From: a bacterium
GTDB lineage: Bacteria > Krumholzibacteriota > Krumholzibacteriia > LZORAL124-64-63
Length of the DNA stretch: 64,000 nt
Reading direction: 5' to 3'
Assembly (NCBI GenBank): GCA_024223715.1
Contig: JAAEOA010000352.1
Location: forward strand, 1 to 64,000
Of this stretch, positions 60,105-64,000 are shown piece by piece. The position numbers and the translations under genes were made by a program. Every line of letters begins with the position of its first letter. The first letter of the stretch is position 1. The notes under the pieces were generated by a model. It was not told the DNA's origin and did no database searches. It was given only the letters and a program-made list of their open reading frames with translations.

Positions 60105-62027
60105 TTATTCTGCCAAAACCTCATAGTGAATTTGTGCCGTATTTCCTGCCTTATCTTCTGCCTGAAGCCATAGCATATGCTTACCCGCCTGAAGCTGATC
60201 GGGCCAGTGCACCAGAATCCTATCTCTCGGCGGATCCGGCTCCACAATCAGTAGCTGGTCGTTCAAACGAGCCATTATGGTTCCGGTATTAATCCCGGAA
60301 CCCCAATCGATCAGCGAAACAGAAGTCATTTGCCAAACTGGCAGAGTGACGTCTTCCACCCCGGAGACTGTCCCTTTTTTGACCTGAAGGCCATCACCAT
60401 TGTTTTGAAACTCCGGTCCCTGAGTGTCTTCAAAAAGGGCGTGGCGGCCTGGCTCCTGCAAAAGGAATTCATGGCTAAGAGAGAAATTGAACGACGAGAC
60501 AAGCGTCCACTCCTTCTCCTTTTTCAGGCGATAAATACCCAGTTTTTCCGCTTGAGAGAAATCAGCATTTTCAGTTAGAGACATTTCTATCGGAACGGAA
60601 CTTTCAATGGGCCAATCGGCGGTTAAAATCCGGGTTGCCCAAGGAAGGCTCTTCAATCCCTGGTTTTCAGCCAGTCGAAGTTCTTCAGCATTCAGGGAGT
60701 CCTGCTGACTCCAAAGAGTGACCTCTTCGTATACAGAGGAAGTTTTCCCCGGACCCACCCTATGGGCATTCAAATGCCCCCGATCAAGGTTTCCGGTGGA
60801 AAAGAATGGAGTCAGACGCAGAGAATGCCCAACTTTCGGGTCCAATTCGGGAAAATCCAGGCCAGAGACTCCGAGAACTTCAGGATACCAACGGCCAGTA
60901 CCTGAGATCTTTCCGTCCTTGGGGTCAACTAACATCTGCCAGGATATTTCACTGCTATTCCCATTATAGTCGCTCACACGCAGCGCTAGTTTGTGGCTGC
61001 CCGCAGACAAACCTTCACCATTATTTCCCAAATACCACAAAGAACCTTCTCTGCCGTTCAAAGAATTGGCTGAACGCCGGTGCAGCCAGTGTTCCCTGGG
61101 CACTCCGTTTTCGGTCCAATCGGCCCAGTCTGTCCACTCCAGACGCTGCAGTCCATTTTCTGAAAAATCAAAACGATCATTCCTGCACTGGTAAACGACC
61201 TTCGAATCCAATTCCAGTTCAATGAAGTAGGGCTCCAGCTTGTGGCCTCTAATGTCCGAGGCATCGATCATACGAGCACTAAAAGCCACAGGCCCGGTCA
61301 CTCTGACCACTCCCTGATCACCCTGCAAGCCATGGCTGCTTGAGCCTTGAATGGCCCATTCACCTGCCGTTGAAAAGATTCGTGATTGGGCATTCACTGG
61401 CCAGATGCGCAACGAATGAATCACTGGTGGAAATGTATCCGGCACAGCAAAACCATGTTGCAAAGGATTGAGCGGTCGCTGGTTTCGGTCGCGAACCTCA
61501 AAATGAAGGTGCGGGCCGTTGGTTCCGCTTTGGCCACTTAATCCCAGCACCTGACCCTTTTTAACCCTGATTTGATTCGGTTTAAAGTTCAAACGGGCTC
61601 GATAATTGCTATTCTGCAACTGTACCTGTTGCACACGGGCCTGCAAATCATCGTTGAAACGAGACAAGTGAGCAAAAACGTAGGTCAGTCCGGAATCAGC
61701 CCGCAGGTAAATAACCCGGCCGTAGGCTGTTGGTGTGCAACGAACCCGGCTGATGTAACCGTCTTCGACGGCTCGGACGACATAACCCTGACGGGTTTCC
61801 GTTTTTAAATCCAGCCCCGCGTGGAAACGCCCGCTGCGATATTCCATGAAGTTACTGGTCAAAAAACGGGTTGTCAGGTCAAGTGGCCACAAGGGATCAG
61901 CATTTGATGCCTTGTCGTCTTCATCGCCAGCCAAGGCAGTCAAGGCAGTCAAGGCAGTCAAGGCAGTCAAGGCCAAAAGCAGGACCATCGAAAGTGAAAT
62001 CAAAAATGTTTTTTCCATTGTGCTCAT
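60105..62027 (-). CDS. M23-family peptidase (LytM domain), secreted
   Basis: RSGRFHAGLDLKTE (HxxxD) and GTNGPHLHFEVRD (HxH) zinc motifs; signal peptide with ALTALTALTALTALA core; start trimmed from 62105. Confidence 0.85.
   Translation of the reverse strand: MSTMEKTFLISLSMVLLLALTALTALTALTALAGDEDDKASNADPLWPLDLTTRFLTSNFMEYRSGRFHAGLDLKTETRQGYVVRAVEDGYISRVRCTPTAYGRVIYLRADSGLTYVFAHLSRFNDDLQARVQQVQLQNSNYRARLNFKPNQIRVKKGQVLGLSGQSGTNGPHLHFEVRDRNQRPLNPLQHGFAVPDTFPPVIHSLRIWPVNAQSRIFSTAGEWAIQGSSSHGLQGDQGVVRVTGPVAFSARMIDASDIRGHKLEPYFIELELDSKVVYQCRNDRFDFSENGLQRLEWTDWADWTENGVPREHWLHRRSANSLNGREGSLWYLGNNGEGLSAGSHKLALRVSDYNGNSSEISWQMLVDPKDGKISGTGRWYPEVLGVSGLDFPELDPKVGHSLRLTPFFSTGNLDRGHLNAHRVGPGKTSSVYEEVTLWSQQDSLNAEELRLAENQGLKSLPWATRILTADWPIESSVPIEMSLTENADFSQAEKLGIYRLKKEKEWTLVSSFNFSLSHEFLLQEPGRHALFEDTQGPEFQNNGDGLQVKKGTVSGVEDVTLPVWQMTSVSLIDWGSGINTGTIMARLNDQLLIVEPDPPRDRILVHWPDQLQAGKHMLWLQAEDKAGNTAQIHYEVLAE
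61932..61973. repeat. 9-bp tandem repeat (CAAGGCAGT)x4 plus partial copy
   Basis: Perfect copies at 61932-61940, 61941-61949, 61950-61958, 61959-61967, then CAAGGC. Confidence 0.98.
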
Positions 62028-62170
62028 CAATTTATCTCCAGGCTTCCGAATGAAAAACGATTCGAAAATAAAATACTTCACGACCTTTTGCGGGACAACC
62101 CCCACTTCAAAGTGTACACTAATAGTTAGTGGATGGATCCACCAAACCCGAACCCAACCGGAGGGCTGAC

Positions 62171-63523
62171 ATGGAAAACAACTCAGGTCACTGGATCGAC
62201 GACAAAGACAGCATACCTGTTCCTGAAGGACGCTGCTTCCTGCTCGATACCAACGTATTGCTTCACGATGCTGAAAGCCTGACTTCTTTTGAAGATAACC
62301 ACGTCATTCTCACTGTAGAAGTCCTTGAAGAACTGGACAAGTTTAAAAGAGGAAACGACGAAAAAGGCCGTAACGCCCGCCATGTTATTCGCACAATCGA
62401 TGGCCTGCGTGATGGCAAGCCCCTGAGCAAGGGTGTGGACCTTCCCGGTGGCGGTATGCTTTACATCACTGTAAAAAGTTATGTGGATTACCTGCCCAAG
62501 GGAATGGATCGCTCCATTATGGACAACCGCATTTTGTCCGTAGCCTGTGCTCTGGACAAAGCCGGCGGCGACGTGGTCTTCATTACCAAAGATATTAACG
62601 CCCGTGTAAAAGCCGATGCCCTGGGCATTAAAGCCAACGATTTTCTGACCCGCAAAGTTAATTTTGATGAGCTGTACACAGGCGTCAGTACCATTGAAGT
62701 GCCCGAAGAATCCATCGATGCTTTTTATCAGGGCGAAACCGTAACTGTGGAAAAGGAATTGATGCCCAACGAAGGTGTTTTGCTTCAGGGCATCAGCAAC
62801 CCCAAACACACTGCCCGCGGTATTTTCCGGGCCGACTCCGGCATCATTGAACCCCTTCAGCACGCCGACAGCCATCCCTGGGGATTGTCTGCCAGGAATC
62901 TGCATCAGCAATTTGCCCTGGAGTTGCTCTTGCGTCCTGACATCAAATTGGTGACCATGCTGGGCCAGGCCGGAACCGGCAAGACCCTGCTGGCACTTGC
63001 CGTGGGACTGCAAATGGTGGCCGAAGAAAAACGCTACCGTCGCATTATGGTTTCCCGTCCCATTATGCCACTGGGCAAAGACATCGGTTATTTGCCGGGC
63101 ACCAAAGAAGAAAAACTGAGCAGCTGGATGGAACCGGTTTCTGACAATCTGCAATACCTTGTGGATCCAAAACTGGAAAATACTTCGGACAAAGTTCAGT
63201 ACCTGTACGACACTGGTGTGGTTGAAGTGGAAGCTGTCACCTACATTCGTGGTCGCAGTCTGCCCAAACTGTTCATCATAATTGATGAAGCCCAAAACCT
63301 GACTCCACATGAAGTAAAAACCGTGGTCAGTCGGGCCGGTGAAGACGCAAAAGTCATTCTCACGGGCGATGCCTACCAAATTGACAATCCTTATCTCGAT
63401 GCTTCCTCCAATGGGCTGACCTATGTGGTGGAACGCTTCAAGGATCATCCTATTCACGGCCACATCACTTTGGCCAAGAGCGAGCGCAGTGAGTTGGCCA
63501 GCCTGGCTGCAAGTCTGTTGTAA
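62171..63523 (+). CDS. PIN domain-PhoH family ATPase
   Basis: PIN CFLLDTNVLLHD and PhoH Walker A MLGQAGTGKTLLAL, IIIDEAQNLTPHEVKTVVSR; start trimmed to MENNSG at 62171. Confidence 0.93.
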   Translation: MENNSGHWIDDKDSIPVPEGRCFLLDTNVLLHDAESLTSFEDNHVILTVEVLEELDKFKRGNDEKGRNARHVIRTIDGLRDGKPLSKGVDLPGGGMLYITVKSYVDYLPKGMDRSIMDNRILSVACALDKAGGDVVFITKDINARVKADALGIKANDFLTRKVNFDELYTGVSTIEVPEESIDAFYQGETVTVEKELMPNEGVLLQGISNPKHTARGIFRADSGIIEPLQHADSHPWGLSARNLHQQFALELLLRPDIKLVTMLGQAGTGKTLLALAVGLQMVAEEKRYRRIMVSRPIMPLGKDIGYLPGTKEEKLSSWMEPVSDNLQYLVDPKLENTSDKVQYLYDTGVVEVEAVTYIRGRSLPKLFIIIDEAQNLTPHEVKTVVSRAGEDAKVILTGDAYQIDNPYLDASSNGLTYVVERFKDHPIHGHITLAKSERSELASLAASLL

Positions 63524-63536
63524 AATAAGGAATTAA

Positions 63537-63866
63537 ATGTCCAGCAGTAATAAAAAAGTCTGGTCCAGTGATGATGGGCGTCAGAATAATCAGTCCACAA
63601 ACAACCGACAGCCCCAGCCTGCCGGTGACGGTGTGGTCAGGGTTTCACGACAAACCAAAGGCCGAAAAGGTAAAGGAGTAACTCTGGTCACCGGTGTGCC
63701 CCTCGAGGGACCCGACCTGAAAGATTTGGCCAAAACCCTGAAGCAGCGTTGCGGCTCTGGCGGGACGGTAAAAAACGGAGTCATTGAAATTCAGGGAGAT
63801 CACCGCGATACCGTAGTGATGGCATTAGCCAAGCATGATTGGGTCGTAAAAAAATCTGGCGGGTGA
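63537..63866 (+). CDS. SUI1/YciH translation initiation factor-like protein
   Basis: RQTKGRKGKGVTLVTGVPLEGPDLKDLAKTLKQRCGSGGTVKNGVIEIQGDHRDTVVMAL. Confidence 0.93.
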   Translation: MSSSNKKVWSSDDGRQNNQSTNNRQPQPAGDGVVRVSRQTKGRKGKGVTLVTGVPLEGPDLKDLAKTLKQRCGSGGTVKNGVIEIQGDHRDTVVMALAKHDWVVKKSGG

Positions 63867-63870
63867 AGCT

Positions 63871-64000
63871 CTAACCCTCTGACCCTATTTCCAAAAGTTT
63901 TTGCCTCATCTGACCAAGCAGGCAGGCGTTGCAACGCTTAATGGCCTTAGTCAAAAACTCATCCACATATTCCTGATCCTGACGGGCAGTTGCCCCGGCG
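63871..64000 (-). CDS. C-terminal fragment of an uncharacterised protein, truncated by the right window edge
   Basis: Open frame to the edge ...AGATARQDQEYVDEFLTKAIKRCNACLLGQMRQKLLEIGSEG*. Confidence 0.5.
   Translation of the reverse strand, partial: AGATARQDQEYVDEFLTKAIKRCNACLLGQMRQKLLEIGSEG

Noticed and set aside
61932-61973. CRISPR or microsatellite array
   Set aside because: Only four 9-bp units, contiguous without spacers, inside a coding region
61846-62169. Plus-strand ORF containing KAVKAVKAVKAVKAK
   Set aside because: Arises from the 9-bp repeat read antisense to the M23 signal peptide; no independent support
62183-63463. 426-aa minus-strand ORF inside the PhoH gene
   Set aside because: Antisense to a clear PIN-PhoH CDS; composition rich in H/F/Q typical of antisense frames; no family motif

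Overview
This is a 64-kb chromosomal window from a Gram-negative bacterium; an FCB-group-like lineage is my inference. Nearly every gene is on the minus strand. The only convincing plus-strand genes are a PIN-PhoH ATPase and a SUI1/YciH factor at the right end. Reading right to left, the minus strand carries: a partial CDS; an M23 peptidase; dnaE-accA; a small Trm112/UPF0434-like protein; an envelope module (PorU-like C25 peptidase, PorV-like protein, M6 protease with a C-terminal sorting-like domain, two DUF5683-like proteins, NHL lipoprotein, 1143-aa putative outer-membrane protein, Omp85); ligA; a DinG-type helicase; hutH-hutI; a TPR protein; a TonB-receptor-like protein; an HHH (ComEA-like) protein; a complete type IV pilus locus in a Myxococcus-like order (pilB-T-C-S-R-A, two extra pilins, an ABC pair, a TPR protein, pilD, pilM-N-O-P-Q); aroK-rsmD-coaD-obg-dprA; and an ABC exporter cut by the left edge. 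The most unusual observations are: (1) two long ORFs that join an inner-membrane module, through an internal signal-peptide-like segment, to an exported envelope protein (ECF-S-like + TonB-receptor-like barrel; YdjM/DUF457-like + PorU-like C25 peptidase); (2) three sigma54 -24/-12 motifs placed upstream of separate pil transcription units; (3) a pilin paralog that lacks the prepilin-peptidase motif; (4) an in-frame 9-bp tandem repeat that builds the hydrophobic core of a signal peptide. No tRNA, rRNA, CRISPR array or transposon was recognised. All assignments come from reading the sequence and from family knowledge; no search was run.
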